Shown: positions 11,186 to 23,010, numbered from the stretch's first letter. The stretch is DNA of 64,000 bases from Mactromeris polynyma (GCA_032209605.1 JASFXZ010000029.1:106001-170000), one strand, 5' to 3'. Numbers and translations: made by a program. The notes: generated by a model from the sequence alone, not told the origin.

Positions 11186-13108
11186 TAAAAGATTTAAAAA
11201 AAAATAAAAAATATTACAAATACTTTTTCTGTAAAACTTTATTGTCAGTGGGTAAAATTATCTTGAATCGAATAATCTTGAAAAAAAAATTAGGTCACGT
11301 GCCCCTCCACGTACAAAAACAATCCCATTCCAGACTCAAGTGCGGCGACAATAAACTGTAAATCCCATCGAAAATGAAATAATGAAGAAGTAATAAATTT
11401 TCTGACTCTTATAAATTACATTTGAAAGAAGTACTCTACAGTGAGTAAACAATACCAGTATCACTTGTATTTCCATTTTCCTCCAATTTTACCATTTTTA
11501 TACACATACATGTTTATAGCTACACCAAAGTTGAATATAGAGGGTATTAACACTCAATATGGCATGTACATGAATATTTATGAAATTTCTTGGTCAGCCA
11601 TCCATCATAATTGACAGGGAAACACAAATATAAAACCATAATTTATAAGTGCAACTTTATATAAAGTAGTTTATATTTGCTGTTTGGCTACTTTAATTAT
11701 TTTGCATACATATTAGCTGAGGAGAAACAGGTAGTGGGTACTTTCCTTCAATTATTTGTTTTTGGATCCTTACTGCCTTTTGGTAACGTCTAAATCTTTC
11801 CTTTTATTATTCCAATGTGGATCTGATGAACTAGTCGCTAAATTGCGCAGAAGTTTATCACTTCATAGTTCCTTTTTCCTCGGATCTACCCCACCAGCCG
11901 CCTTATTCTGAAAGTTAAAATGTGTTTTTGAAATTAGTAGTCTTTGTTTGTTGGACTATGATGTGTCAAACTTTATGTCACGTTGTTTACAATAATATCA
12001 TGTTCTCAGATTTATTGTTAGTTTCTAAACCATGGTATATATTGTGGTCTTTGCTTTGTCCAACGTTTTTAAATGCTATATCCTTGAATTTCTTGTAGCT
12101 GTTTCTTACATTACTTCATTCTACATATTTGATAAGTACAAAGATACTTTCCTAAGCAAGAATAATTACAAAATGAGAAGTGAAATATTAATTTTCCATT
12201 GCCAGGCAATTTGTGTATGGCTAACGTTTTTGTCTAGAAAATATGTCATCTTTTAAATTGTTATCCACTTTATAGTACAGATTGAATCAATACAAGTTTC
12301 ATTTGCCTTCGGAGAAATGTCCATTATTGGTGGAAAACCTTAACTACTTATAAATTTACTAAAACGTCTGACATTGGTTAGATGTCAGATATTTTCCAAT
12401 TGGGTCGTTACTGTGATATAAATGAACTGCATTGACAGGGAAAAACACTATATAACATGTTTAGCTTATGTAGCAACAATGTTGATTGAAGCTCATTTAA
12501 ATATTTATATGAACGGGCCATTTACATCGTTAACACGGCATGTATTTTGCATAATGAACTGCAAATATTCTATGTATGAAAGGAGCACAGATATTATGTT
12601 GTTCTCTTTGTACTTGTTATGGTTTTGCTTAAATTTCCTTTCATGTAAATTAGAGAGGGCGTGATACCTTAGAGATGTTTATCTATTCACAGTAGCTATG
12701 TTTTCTTGGGGATGAACAACATGTTAAGAACTAATAAAATGTTGAAGTGATTTACCTCCGAGATGGACTATTATAGATCAGAACTATTTAATAAAGAACA
12801 GTGTAATCCACTATAGGATATCGACTTAAATTCGTCAGAGAAACAAATTTTGTCACTAAACAAAACTATTAATTCCCGCCATACATTGACACTAGGTGAT
12901 ATTGCAAAAACTTTGTGGTATCCTTTTGCGCAATTGTGACTCTTTAACAAGAAGGTATAACCACTAATTTTGGATATTAAGATTGTTTTGACATTCCAAC
13001 AGACGATTGGTTAACAGACGAAAATGTCGGCACAGGCTCGTTTGAAGGATTGTTTCGTGAAGAAAAGTAAAACTAAACGTATGTCTACGTTTAAACAAGC
13101 ATAACATA
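11186..13108. other. Intergenic, no gene seen
   Basis: About 1.9 kb of AT-rich sequence. The plus-strand frames at 12032-12256 and 12422-12664 are hydrophobic or low in complexity, and I cannot assign them to any family. Confidence 0.35.
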
Positions 13109-13680
13109 TACTAGCGGAAAAAAGAAACTGTGCATGTGTATAATATGCTATAACTTAGGAGGTACGTAAGGAATCGCAATAAAAATTTCAACAGGGTTTT
13201 GTCTTACCTTTATTTAACACCAGCTCAATTGATATGGTTATTGAATCAGCTGCGTCTTAGATAGAGATCAGTTTTCAGAGACGTTCTCTAAACAGATTTC
13301 AGCTCATCAATACCGCGTATGTCCACCATTGGAATCGATGCATGCTCGACAACGACGCCGCATTGATGTGACAAGTGTTCTGAAAAATGCCTGGGGAATA
13401 CCATTCCAGATTCTGACAAGCGCACGTGATAGGTCAGGTAACGTCAACGGCTGATTTTGGAGGCCACGTAACCGTCGCTGCATCTCATCCCATACGTGTT
13501 CTATAGGCGACAAATCCGGTGATATTGCAGGCCAGGGCAGCACATTCACATTGTTCTGGGTCAAAAAGTCGGTGACGACCCGCGCGACGTGCGGGCGAGC
13601 GTTATCCTGTTGCAGCGTGGCGTTACGTTGCTGCACAAATGGAAGGACGTGAGGCCGTATGATTTCGTCATAAAAGTGTT
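13109..13680 (-). pseudogene. Tc1-type transposase, C-terminal fragment
   Basis: The minus strand encodes the C-terminal part of a Tc1/mariner DDE transposase. The second catalytic Asp sits in QQDNARPH and the Glu in DLSPIEHVWD, with 34 residues between them, the DD34E spacing of Tc1. The frame is open to the stop near 13307 and can be read upstream to about 13675, where homology ends, so the N-terminal half including the DNA-binding domain and first Asp is missing. Past the stop, a terminal inverted-repeat-like sequence CTAGCGGAAAAAAGAAACTG starts at 13111 next to a TA, the Tc1 target dinucleotide. This is a 5'-deleted, non-functional copy. Confidence 0.9.
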
Positions 13681-13689
13681 TTATTTATT

Positions 13690-14920
13690 TGTTATTGTTG
13701 ATTTCAGAGAATTGTTTAACGCTTAAGCTTATTGCTTAAAGAATAAAAAAGATAAAACGCATTATCTACTTTTTACCCGAACTCCCTAACATTGTTATTG
13801 CTTTAATAAGTGCGAACAAGTTAATTTCGCTATTAGTACCGATTTGTTTTATGTTATAAATGCTATAAAATAAATTATAAAAGTTTTTACGTACGTTCAA
13901 ACTTTTGACGTAAACGTGTTTCACCAATATTTACGTACGTAATGGCCGACCGTAGTAACGCTCGAAGAGCTTGACACTTTAGAGCAAGATCTGACATGTA
14001 AGACACGTTGTCAGATCATGAATTCAAGGCAAAATACAGATTATCACGATATCTCATTGGCGTCATTTATAATTTAATAGTAAATTACTTCAAGCCGCGT
14101 TCAGAGAGGAACCATTCTATCACAGCGAAGGTAAGTGTCGCTAAATTGTACTGTTTACTTATTACTAGCATCACTGGTGTTTACACGATAAGCTCCCTTG
14201 TATAAATACAACTTAGCCGTTTTCTATTGGTCATAACACATGGGCCTAAGCGTTGATCAATCACCGAATGAATATCAAAATATGCTATTCTCAGAGCCAC
14301 CTACTCATCTTTCGACCAATTTTCCATGCATTTCGTTTGAGGTGGCTCCGACACATCTGCAGACGATTTAATTTCTCATACTCTGAGTTAGGCGCGTGCA
14401 CATACTTGTACTATTTAAAGTGGCTGTTTAGAGTGACAGAAATAAATAGTATGCAACAACTTATTTAATACTTGATATGAACTAAATGCTTTGATTCGTC
14501 CGTCCGTCCATCCATCCATTTATCGTTAGCATACATAATGCGGAATACTTCATGTAAATGAAAGAACAGCAACAGCGTTAGCAGCAAAACATTATTCTAC
14601 ATCTTAAAACAAGAGGTTAAACAATTAAAAGCAGAGACTAAAAGGTTATAGGAAGCTTCTGCCATAATAAATAACAAAATTTTAACACAATACAAAATCT
14701 AGTACTATAAGGAGAGAGCGAGCTCCGCATTTAAGCTTGAATCATAAATAATATGTTCATCATATATATGCCATGCCAAATTGGATATACTTTCAGCATC
14801 ACATTATAATAGTATATCAATCTGTTTGTATGTGATAAATGTATTTGAGTATGTATGAAATTAATAGTGTAAATAATGTGTTAATCGCATCTATATCAAG
14901 TTAGTCTTGAATTCATTACC
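13690..14920. other. Intergenic, no gene seen
   Basis: Short frames only. A short inverted match around ACGTACGTTCAAAC and TTTACGTACGTAA (13890-13940) and a complementary pair of GGAGCCACCT-like boxes near 14296 and 14342 are too small to classify. Confidence 0.3.
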
Positions 14921-14924
14921 TTTT

Positions 14925-15070
14925 CCAGGGATACATAAGTGTACAGCCTATTGCTGCCGACTGTCTTGAGTTGTCCTGCGATCTTTCCCATTGGTCCCCC
15001 CACTTTACTTCTCCTAGTTATTCCTTATGGTCTGCAAGGCCATTCCCTGTGCCTTTATTCCTTAACATAT
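14925..15070 (+). repeat. LTR-like repeat, locus A, left part
   Basis: This matches the minus-strand sequence of 21790-22400 (for example CGACTGTCTTGAGTTGTCCT against the reverse complement there) and, more weakly, 32886-33240. It is interrupted at 15070 by the solo LTR and resumes at 16122. This shows that all three loci carry one repeat family, read + at A and C and - at B. Confidence 0.7.
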
Positions 15071-16125
15071 TGTAACAGGACGGAGGCCTCTGAACAAATA
15101 AATCACTGGGTGGGGGTATGACGTACGGACGGAATACGAATTTATTACTATTAGCAGACGACGGAATCCTATGGACGGATGACTTGGAAATACAACAATC
15201 CAAATTACGCTACAAATGATGTTTTATTCTATTACAATGAATCAACTATGATCTAGATTCTACGCTTAGACAAAATTATCTTTAATAAATATTTACATGT
15301 CCATCCTAGTTATCTATGATAGTATAGATGTACTGTATGATATCTGCGTCCCGTTCCTCCGAATGAATTGTAACTATGTAGATCTATAGATTAGTGAATT
15401 TTGATGATGTTAAATTTAGAGTGTTAAGTGGCCGAAATCCGAAAGTAAAAAGCTGGTGTTTGATGTCTGCATCCCGTTTTATATTTCCCGCGTCATAATA
15501 CTTAACATCCACGAGCGTCCAATTCGGTAATGCGGCAGACATCAACCAATAAACTGTCGGGAATCCTTATACATGTTCCGCGCATCCAATGGATAAACTT
15601 GTGGATTTTCCCGAAAATTGTGTTACAAGAAATAGACCAGTTTAGAATTTCCAAACATGTGAATTACAGCAGGGGTCTCGACCTCGATTATTCTAAACCC
15701 ATTAATAACATTAGCATTGCCTATCCTGAAAGTATGTCAGAGCATTTCCCAGGAATGACTGTGATAGTTATAAATAATAACAAGCAGAAATAGTGGCGCC
15801 ATCTATTCATAACAAAGTTGTAAACTATAATTATTTGGATTCACTGTATACCACAGCATTGTCTAATGCAAATAAGTAAGTGATATATGCTAATTAACAT
15901 TCTGAACTGTGTAAACGTGAAATGCACTATGTCACAATATATTAAGTACGTCACAGGAGATTCTCATATAATTTCGCGACCTGTCAAATGAAAGTGCAAC
16001 TTTGAGGTTCCCGTACGACCACACAAATGGAGTAAACGACTTGTTATTTGCTATGATAAGTAATAGTACCATACACAATATATTGTAGCTAACTAGGACT
16101 GTAAGAGTACCTCTCATTACAATAT
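15067..16125. mobile_element. Solo LTR with 4-bp target duplication
   Basis: Positions 15071-16121 begin TGTAACAGGA and end CTCATTACA, the TG...CA ends with short inverted TGTAA/TTACA termini usual for Ty3/Gypsy-type LTRs. ATAT flanks both sides (15067-15070 and 16122-16125). The uninterrupted paralogous site at 21.9 kb reads CCCTAACGTATGTACCC on the opposite strand, which matches the sequence expected if the insert and one ATAT are removed. No second LTR or pol frame is present, so it is a solo LTR left by recombination. Frames inside it (15530-15793 on +, 15932-16117 on -) are not conserved genes. Confidence 0.8.
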
Positions 16126-16210
16126 GTACCCTTTAACCTGCTTAAGTGCCTAGTGTTTTATGGAGTGTTGTTTTCCCGGAGGTCTGCGTGGGGAGATTAT
16201 GTAGTGATAT
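16122..16210 (+). repeat. LTR-like repeat, locus A, right part
   Basis: Continuation of the repeat at 14925-15070 across the solo-LTR insertion, with GTACCCTTTAACCTG and the conserved GGAGGTCTGCGTGGGGAG block. A short inverted tip, GCTAGCTAACCTCACACTTT, appears separately at about 16478-16497. Confidence 0.7.
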
Positions 16211-16950
16211 TGAATTAACGAACTAGTTGAACATTATGTGAATTATTATCGGCTTCGCCTCGGGTAATAGTATTTCCATCATGTTGACAATATGTACTGT
16301 CACACAGGATGTCATCTGATATTTATATAATATTTGCTATCTATGAGCAGTGTCTTGGTATTTGTCGAAAGGAAGTCAAATAATGGACATCTAACTGTCC
16401 TAAAAGTTCACCATAAGCACGAAGTGATCAGGCGAGCTAAAAGGCAATCCACACCGATTTACAATCGATTTAATAGCTAGCTAACCTCACACTTTATCGC
16501 TAAAATTATGGTCTTTAAATTCTAGCATACTTAATTTAAATAACTAGACAAAAAGTGACAGAACATAAGTTAATATAAGGAGAAGTATTACTGTATACGA
16601 AGCAAATAAGGTTTGTTTAAAAGTCTTGTCGCTGACGTTAAAAGACGTAATGTACACAGGAAATGAAATAAAGTCACCACCTGCTTAACTGCAAGGGCAA
16701 ATATCTAGGAATGGGGAAGAAATGAATTGTCTAACAAAAATGTAAGAGACAACAAGGAGGGAATGGATTGAATGGATTGAATACACCACATGACAAGCTA
16801 AGAAAGCCAGTGGTCATGCGCCGAAATGGGGGGAAAAGGACACGAATTTTATATAAAGTCGATGAACTCCATATGGGGAAAGGAGAACTTAAGACCACCC
16901 TTATGAGAATGTAAATTTCGAATCATTTGGAACACCTTGGTCAATATAAA
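16211..16950. other. Intergenic, no gene seen
   Basis: Contains only the inverted LTR-like tip noted for locus A and a short GAATGGATTGAATGGATTGA duplication near 16762. No gene was recognised. Confidence 0.3.
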
Positions 16951-16954
16951 TCCT

Positions 16955-17015
16955 TTGCCTATGTGTTAAGCCTCTTTCCTTACATGCGAAAGATCCTGGG
17001 TTCAAATCACCGCTT
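16955..17015 (+). repeat. tRNA-like B-box sequence, SINE candidate
   Basis: CCTGGGTTCAAATCAC at 16995-17010 is a good B-box. An upstream A-box is only weakly visible around TTGCCTATGTGTTAAG. Possibly a degraded tRNA-derived SINE head; a functional tRNA is not supported. Confidence 0.3.
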
Positions 17016-17287
17016 GGCCCAAATGTTTATCTTTGCTTTTTTCACGACATTTCTTATTGCAAGAAAACTGCTATAAAATATAAATTGGTTTCTAAATAGA
17101 TGCCATTATTTCTTCGAAGTTTTATCATTCTGCATGTTAAAATTTAATACATGCATATTAAAAGATGTTATCAAAGCAAAACTGGACGGTAAAAGCTTTT
17201 CATTTTGTTATATTTTGTTGAGGTGTTGAGGATAATTTTGATGTCAATTTTCTTGGAGTACTCACGTTATTTTGTATGATTATAATA

Positions 17288-17952
17288 ACAGAGAGAACAA
17301 GAATGCGTCCATAGGACACAGATGCCCCCACTTGCAGCCTTTGTCACAAAAGCAAATGCTATTATTCTGCTCATAGTTTGCTTATCAAAATTATCACGTG
17401 AACAACTGTACTGAATATTGTGATAATTCAAGGGCCATAACATGGCACTTACAGGGCACAGCCAAACATGAAACCCCAGGTGCACACATGCTGGTGAACA
17501 TTCTTGTAAAATGTAATGACTCTGGCTCATATACTTTTGGAGATATGAGTGGCACAAGCTTGCATACTCTGTAGGCTATATTTTAACTAAGTCAAGGGCC
17601 ATAACTTTGCAATTACGGGGCACAGTCAAACATGAAACCCCAGGTGCACAACTTCACATGCTGGTGAACATTCCTGTTAAGTTTTCTGACTCCGGCTCAA
17701 ATTGTTTTAGAGATATGAGTGACACAAAATTGCATACTCTGTAGGCTATATTTTAACTAAGTCGAGGGCCATAACTTTGCAATTACTGGGCACAGCCAAA
17801 CATGAAACCCCAGGTGCACAGCTTCACATGCTGGTGAACATTCCTGTAAAGTTTACTGACTCCGGCTCATATTATTTTAGAGATATGAGTGACACAAGAT
17901 TTTGTGACGGACGGACAAGGGCAAATCTATATGCTCCCCTTTTTCAGAGCGA
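17288..17952 (+). repeat. Dispersed repeat with ~170-bp internal tandem units
   Basis: Three head-to-tail units (offsets 164 and 170 bp at the block AAACATGAAACCCCAGGTGC) follow a left end containing GCGTCCATAGGACACAGATG. The element ends in GACGGACGGACAAGGGCAAA and TATGCTCCCC near 17940. The same left and right ends occur in inverse orientation at 63035 and 61262, which defines the element boundaries. I recognise this as a common bivalve repeat. Frames at 17267-17557 and 17777-18067 are shadows of the repeat. Confidence 0.85.
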
Positions 17953-18126
17953 CTTTATTCGGCGATTAAAAATAATTCGCTTCAGTCTATATTGCATGAT
18001 GACGTTTCCATTGACGCGTTTTTCGGCGCTGAATATTGTCGGCGCCGAAAGAATTCGCTTCGGGTAGCGATTTTATTCCGCGTGTCGGCGCCGAAATGAC
18101 GTAGTGAGGTGTCGTAGATAGGGAAA

Positions 18127-18690
18127 ATGACGTCATTTCCTCGATTTCCGGGTCGAACAACAACAACAGTGACTATCGACTTTCAACAAAATTGGAAGAT
18201 GAAGTTTAGTGTACCAGTTTATGAGAAGCTCATAGAGCTGGTCAGGGGTCATCCATGTCTGTATGACTCCTCGATGACGGAGTATAAAGACTATTCCCTC
18301 CAGAAAAATATTTGGAAAGAAATTACAAAAGAAATGAACGAAGAATCCATGACTTGTAAGCACCATGCCTGTTTTCTTCTCTAGAAAGTATGTACTAATT
18401 ATTTCAATGCACCTGCCAGGGAGAATTTGTAATAACTTGTTCTGCAATAGATGTAATAATATATACCGGTACATATAATAATATATGTATATATGGTCTA
18501 CATGTATGTAAAATGGATGTAATTATCTGTTTCAGGGGAAGCATGGAATAAAGTATGGGAGCAAAGGCGTGACTTTTTTACAAAGAAGAGAAATTCCGTT
18601 ATGTAAAAGCGGATCTGCAGCCAAAACAATCAAGACAGCCCCACTGTATGAGCAGATGACATTTTTGGCTAATCATGTAGCAGCCAGGAG
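18127..18690 (+). pseudogene. MADF (Myb/SANT-like) DNA-binding protein, Harbinger partner
   Basis: Exon 1 (18127-18355) encodes a MADF domain start with KLIELVRGHPCLYDSS and NIWKEITKEM. It ends at a GTAAGC donor. An acceptor TTTCAG precedes exon 2 (18536-18690), which resumes in phase with EAWNKVWEQRRDFFTKKR, the usual second half of the domain. A stop and a shift occur at about 18600, after which another frame gives KSGSAAK and LYEQMTFLANHVAAR, the typical end of the domain, before a GTGACT donor at 18691. In Harbinger elements such proteins bind the ends and carry the transposase into the nucleus. The break at 18600 makes this copy a probable pseudogene. Confidence 0.75.
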
Positions 18691-18904
18691 GTGACTTTAT
18701 TATATTTCTCATATACAAAAGTAAAGTGGACTCAGAATTGGAGTATATTCTTTTGCTATATAAATGGATTTGCAAAATACTTTGCAAGTAATTTTATTTC
18801 AGAACTAAATACAATGGATAGTTTTAGCAACGTTTAAACAAATCAATATTTACAGCGCGATGCAGTCATATTAAGATACACACACAATACCAGTGTTGAT
18901 ATCA

Positions 18905-19050
18905 GTACTGTGAGTAATCTGTCACAATATTCTAGTGGCAGTTCAGAAGGGGAGCAGTCCAACAGTAACGACAATGCTATGGAGGATGAAGACGAAAACA
19001 GAGATGTTGAGGCATCAAATGATCCAGATACTCAAATGTACATAGTCGCT
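18905..19050 (+). pseudogene. Acidic linker segment of the MADF protein
   Basis: A plus-strand frame rich in Ser, Asn, Asp and Glu (for example SSGSSEGEQSNSNDN and EDEDENRDVE) lies downstream of the MADF exons. Acidic low-complexity linkers between MADF and BESS parts are common, so I place it in the same gene. Exact splice junctions are unclear. Confidence 0.4.
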
Positions 19051-19865
19051 TACATATTTGAACCTCTACGAACATATTGTTCTTGCCATGGTAAAGGATG
19101 GGTGTTGAAATAGCCAGTAAACTTATCTCTGATCCGTATTGCCTCCTGTGTTCCTCTAGTGCCCAACCTATTCAATGGCTGAAGTACTGGTGCTACATCA
19201 ATATTGTTGTGCTCTGGCGGTTCAGTGATTGATTCACTTTGCCTTTGCAACATGTTGTGCAGGACAGTTGTTGCCTTCACAATTTTGACAACACTTTCTG
19301 GCATGACAGAAATTTTAGTATGGTACACTCGCCACCTTTCTGATAAGATCCCAAATGCATTTTCTACTATTCTTCTTGCGCGACTGTGACGGTAATTGTA
19401 GACGTCTTGTTCACCATTTGTGCGTTTCCCTGGGAAAGGTCTCAAAACATGTTGCTGTAATGGAAAAGCCTCGTCTGCAACTATCACGAAAGGCATTGGA
19501 CCTAACTCGTCAGCTCCTTCAATGATATCATCCTCTGGTAGCTGCAGTGAATGGTTCTACCATGTGTCGTCCTCGAGTGGATGCAGCAAGTATTCAACCA
19601 TCCGATTGCTTTCCATAGGCTCCATATCAACATAAATGAACTTACAGTCGGCATCTGCCAGAGCCATAAGCACCACCGAAAATGTGTGTTTATAGTTGAA
19701 GTACAGTGTTTGCTGGAGCCTCAATTACTACATGCTTCCCATCTGTTGCTCCAATGCAATGTGGATAGTTGTGCAAAGGTCACAGCCTTTGACTGCCATT
19801 CCTCACTAGTTTTCGGGAAAGGCATATAGTGATCTTGCATTGTAATCCAGAATCCGGTATAATCC
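19050..19865 (-). pseudogene. PIF/Harbinger transposase (DDE_4), frameshifted
   Basis: Minus-strand homology to HARBI1-type nucleases is split over three frames. It runs MPFPKTSEEWQ, then (shift) HCIGATDGKHVVIEAP with the first catalytic Asp, then (shift) a segment with DADCKFIYVD. This is followed by an in-frame stop near 19558 and the long open part 19496-19050. That last part carries IVADEAFPL with the second Asp and RARRIVENAFGIL with the Glu. The three acidic positions are thus all present, but at least two frameshifts and one nonsense codon separate them. The N-terminal helix-turn-helix region is missing. It lies between two pieces of the plus-strand MADF/BESS gene and is transcribed towards it. 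Confidence 0.85.
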
Positions 19866-20165
19866 TTGAACGTGTTGTCTTTCCTACTCTGTACTGAGAG
19901 GCCAATGATGTGTATGTCTCTCATGTTGCTAGAAATAATGCTCGAATATAATTTACACCACATTGGACATATTCAACATTCATATACTTTTGTGTTTGCA
20001 GGTCCATCTTTTCCACGCCAGTGACACCTTAAGGGCCAGAATCTTCATTGCCACTATCAGCACACCCGAAAAAGACGCCAACTGTTAGAAAGAGCAAACC
20101 TGCAGCTCTGAAAGTCACCACTGGACATTTTCATCGACCAAATCAATCAACGTTCTGCCTCTAAT

Positions 20166-20369
20166 ATGGAAAGCATTAACAAAATTGCCACCAAACTTAT
20201 AGAAGATGACGATACCAAAATTTTCAATTACCTATCCAAGAGAGTGAAAACACTCACCAAAGAAACACAAGAATTGATGGAAGATGAGGAAATGAGATTG
20301 TACATGGAGGCCAAGAGACGAGAGAGAAACATACGTTCTCCTGACTTTGCACCTATGCAGCAGCAGTAA
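20166..20369 (+). CDS. BESS-like C-terminal segment of the MADF protein
   Basis: The frame encodes a charged helical stretch (EDDDTKIFNYLSKRVKTL then MEDEEMRLYMEAKRRERN) resembling the BESS-type dimerisation tail that follows MADF domains. An acceptor-like TTTGCAG at about 20001 and further open sequence upstream suggest the exon may start earlier. It ends in a CAG-rich tract: three Gln codons, a stop, then more CAG/CAA repeats to about 20399. The stop sits inside the microsatellite, so the original protein may have been longer. It would belong with the MADF exons at 18127-18690. Confidence 0.55.
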   Translation: MESINKIATKLIEDDDTKIFNYLSKRVKTLTKETQELMEDEEMRLYMEAKRRERNIRSPDFAPMQQQ

Positions 20370-20400
20370 CAACAGCAGCAGCAGCAACAGCAGTAGCAGC
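20345..20400 (+). repeat. CAG/CAA microsatellite
   Basis: A short interrupted (CAG)n/(CAA) tract spans the end of the BESS-like frame. It contains TAA and TAG interruptions. Confidence 0.8.
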
Positions 20401-21235
20401 CTGTCTGTTACGGCCAACAGGCACAAATAATGGTAGATCAACAGACTGGACAAAAGTACTTCAGTCTATAAAAAGGCTATGAATTGACTGTATTTAAGGT
20501 ATAATAACAAATGAATAAAGTGGTGGATCTACACCATAGCTATGTTTCTGTTTGTTAATGTTTAAGTTGCCACCTCTATTAACATCCTGCCTATAACATC
20601 CACAGTTTGAAATTCCCAAGATGGTTGTGAACCTGTACTAAACAGTGAACTGCCCTGCTCTAAGCAGGCATTTAAAAGTGGCTGCTTAAGACAGGTGCAA
20701 AAAAATTACACTTACCTTATACACATGACAAGTCTCTCTGTTTGGGGTCGATGGTTTCTCTCACGACTGCCTTTTTACTGATGATTGGACCCATGAATCC
20801 CAGAATTGCTTCCAACTGCTGTGCTAACATCCTGAAATATGCATGGTACTTGTCACTGTCTATCTAGGTGTTTTAGTAGGTGTTTTAGCAGGAACCAAAC
20901 GTCTTCTTTTTATTATGTTGTGGATCCAAAATCGATGCCTGCGTTTGTGAAGCAGCAACTTTTGTTTAAGCACAAGCGCAAGCATCATATCCTTGACCTC
21001 AAGCTCTTCCAAATGGGCAAGGAAAACTTGCAAATGTAGTGTTTGTTTTAACTTGGAAACGGCTATTTTATTGAAGGTCAATAAAACTAAAACGCATATG
21101 CGTTTTTATCCGAAAACCGCGTCGGGTTTCGGCTTCATGGAAACAGTTTTTCGGCGCGTAATCGGCGCGCATTTCGGCGCCGATAAAATCGGTTCCGAAA
21201 TAGTAGGCTTCATGGAAACCCGGCTTAACACTTTT

Positions 21236-21789
21236 TTTAAGAAAAGCACAAACATATGATAAAATAGGGTCATTTTGAACTAAAAAAATAACTTTATGCA
21301 TGGAGAACATAGAGTGGAATTTGTGACCCCTCAAAGCAAGTTGGATTAATCTTTAAACTTGAAAATCTTTAAAACGGCACGGTAATACTTTATAATATTT
21401 TGCATGGTCTTACCTTAAAATACATAATTACCGTTACTAGAACTTATTTTTTATTGTTTGACCGTCACATTATTAAGCGTCTGTATGATAATTTAACATT
21501 ACGAAAAACAGTTGCCCAAGATGTCGGATAATAACCTATAATCACTGGCAAACGCACAGCTTTTTATATGAGACACCACCAGTTGGGTTGGCGAGCACTT
21601 ATTACAAAAATAAATAAAACCTATGACGATTTAAACAATCGTATAAATTATGTCATTCAATGTTGTTCATTTGAGGGGTTGATATGACGTCATATAATAC
21701 TAGACGAACTTCTACTTTCTTTCTTTCTTATGACGTAATTTGTCATTAACGCAATAATGCTGTTTTATAACACATCTTAAACACATCTT
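21236..21789. other. Intergenic, no gene seen
   Basis: AT-rich spacer between the Harbinger right end and the LTR-like repeat. Confidence 0.35.
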
Positions 21790-22400
21790 ATAAGAGAGAG
21801 ACTTAAGTTGCTACAGGGAACGCCACATACATAAGACCGTGCCTCCCCACACAGACCCTGGGGAGAACGACAATCCATGAAACATAAGGCACTTGATGAG
21901 GTTAAAGGGTACATACGTTAGGGGACAGAGGCGCAAGGAATGGCCCGTCAGGCTACAAGGAAGAACTAGGATCATCGGAACAGGACAAACAGTGGAGGGG
22001 GGAAATTAAGAAATAGTTAGTATATTTTAAGTAAAATCTTATTGATTAAGAAGGGGCGGAAAGGGCGTAGCGAGAAATTCTTAATGAATAAGCGTAGTAC
22101 TTAACGGGAGCCGTTCTGTCATTTCATTGGCTGAAAATGTAGGTTGTATTCTAATGTATAGAAAAGATCACAGGACAAGTCAAGACAGTTGGCAATTTTA
22201 GGCCGAAACTGGGCAGAACATAACCTGAACACTATATAAAGTGAAATAATCCACAGGGGGAAGGGAAATATAACGCATTCAAAACACAAAAAAGAAATAA
22301 TAACCATACAGCTCATTACAACCTTGGGATTGGCTGTAAAAATACCAGGGGTTTGAAGCGATTAAACTGCTAGCTAACCTCACACTTAAACTCGTTATCT
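21790..22400 (-). repeat. LTR-like repeat, locus B (most complete copy)
   Basis: Read on the minus strand it runs from AGTGTGAGGTTAGCTAGCAG (near 22388) through CTGTCTTGACTTGTCCTGTG to the GGTCTGTGTGGGGAGGCA block and TTCCCTGTAGCAACTTA (near 21808). The plus-strand copy C (32886-33240) follows the same order. TG-first ends and about 600-bp length suggest a solo LTR, but no flanking duplication was fixed. Confidence 0.65.
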
Positions 22401-22870
22401 GGTCATTGATTTCCAACATATATATATAAATTGACTGTCCTCTTTGATTCTCCTAGTTATCCGTAATGGTCGGTCAGGCCAACATCAACATACGAAACAT
22501 TAAGGACTGGAGGTCGCCACAGTCAGTCCGAATTATTTACGTCTATATCCGAATGCGAGAGAACAGCATAATAAATAGAGGTAGATCTAAAGATAACTGG
22601 TGAAAGGACGCCAATCATTTGACTAACATAAAATGCTGGTTACATGTCACATTAAAACTCAATAAAACTATAGCCACAGCAGTAAGTATGAACGCATAGT
22701 AGTAAATTTTAGATCAGTAACTGATCTAAGCATTCACATCACCATGACGATAACAGACAATCCATAGCTTATCAGCGAGGTTGTCTGTCTTAATTGTAGT
22801 GGAACACCACATTTCTTACAGGCTGATAATGCATCAGCAAGGACTGCAAGATCAACAACGTGGCGCCCCC
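22401..22870. other. Intergenic, no gene seen
   Basis: No supported gene. A run of twelve C residues lies at 22866-22877. Confidence 0.35.
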
Positions 22871-22875
22871 CCCCC

Positions 22876-23010
22876 CCTTTAATCATCTTCGCTGGCACTT
22901 CTCACAGGCGTTAATAAGGCTATCGAATCGTCCATGACACTGACAGGACCACCCTTGTCGGTTTTACCGTAGGCATGATCGGTGCCTTCGGTCTCCGTCT
23001 CGACCGATAA
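22876..23010 (-). CDS. Possible terminal exon, unknown protein
   Basis: After an acceptor-like TTGTAG on the minus strand (near 23013) an open frame encodes an acidic, Ser/Thr-rich stretch (SVETETEGTDHAYGKTDKGG, then PVSVMDDSIALL) ending with a stop near 22880. Composition looks like a cytoplasmic protein tail. A hydrophobic frame just upstream on the same strand (23039-23233) could supply a membrane segment, but the two are not in a provable splice relationship. I do not recognise the family. Confidence 0.25.

Larger units (their letters stand above)
17990..21235. mobile_element. PIF/Harbinger DNA transposon, decayed
   Basis: Both edges carry related inverted sequence rich in TCGGCGCCGA: on the left GTTTCCATTGACGCG then TCGGCGCCGAAA (about 18003-18096), on the right CGGCGCCGATAAAATCGG then CATGGAAACCCGGC (about 21165-21224). 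Between them lie a plus-strand MADF/BESS-type gene and a minus-strand DDE_4-type transposase. That is the two-gene arrangement expected of Harbinger elements, in which a Myb/SANT-like partner assists the nuclease. Outer ends are too diverged to fix a 3-bp target duplication. Both genes carry breaks, so the copy looks inactive. Confidence 0.8.

Noticed and set aside
12032..12664. Two plus-strand ORFs of 74 and 80 codons
   Set aside because: AT-rich hydrophobic reads with no domain or conservation evidence.
16955..17015. Functional tRNA gene
   Set aside because: Good B-box only; no convincing A-box, anticodon arm or acceptor stem.
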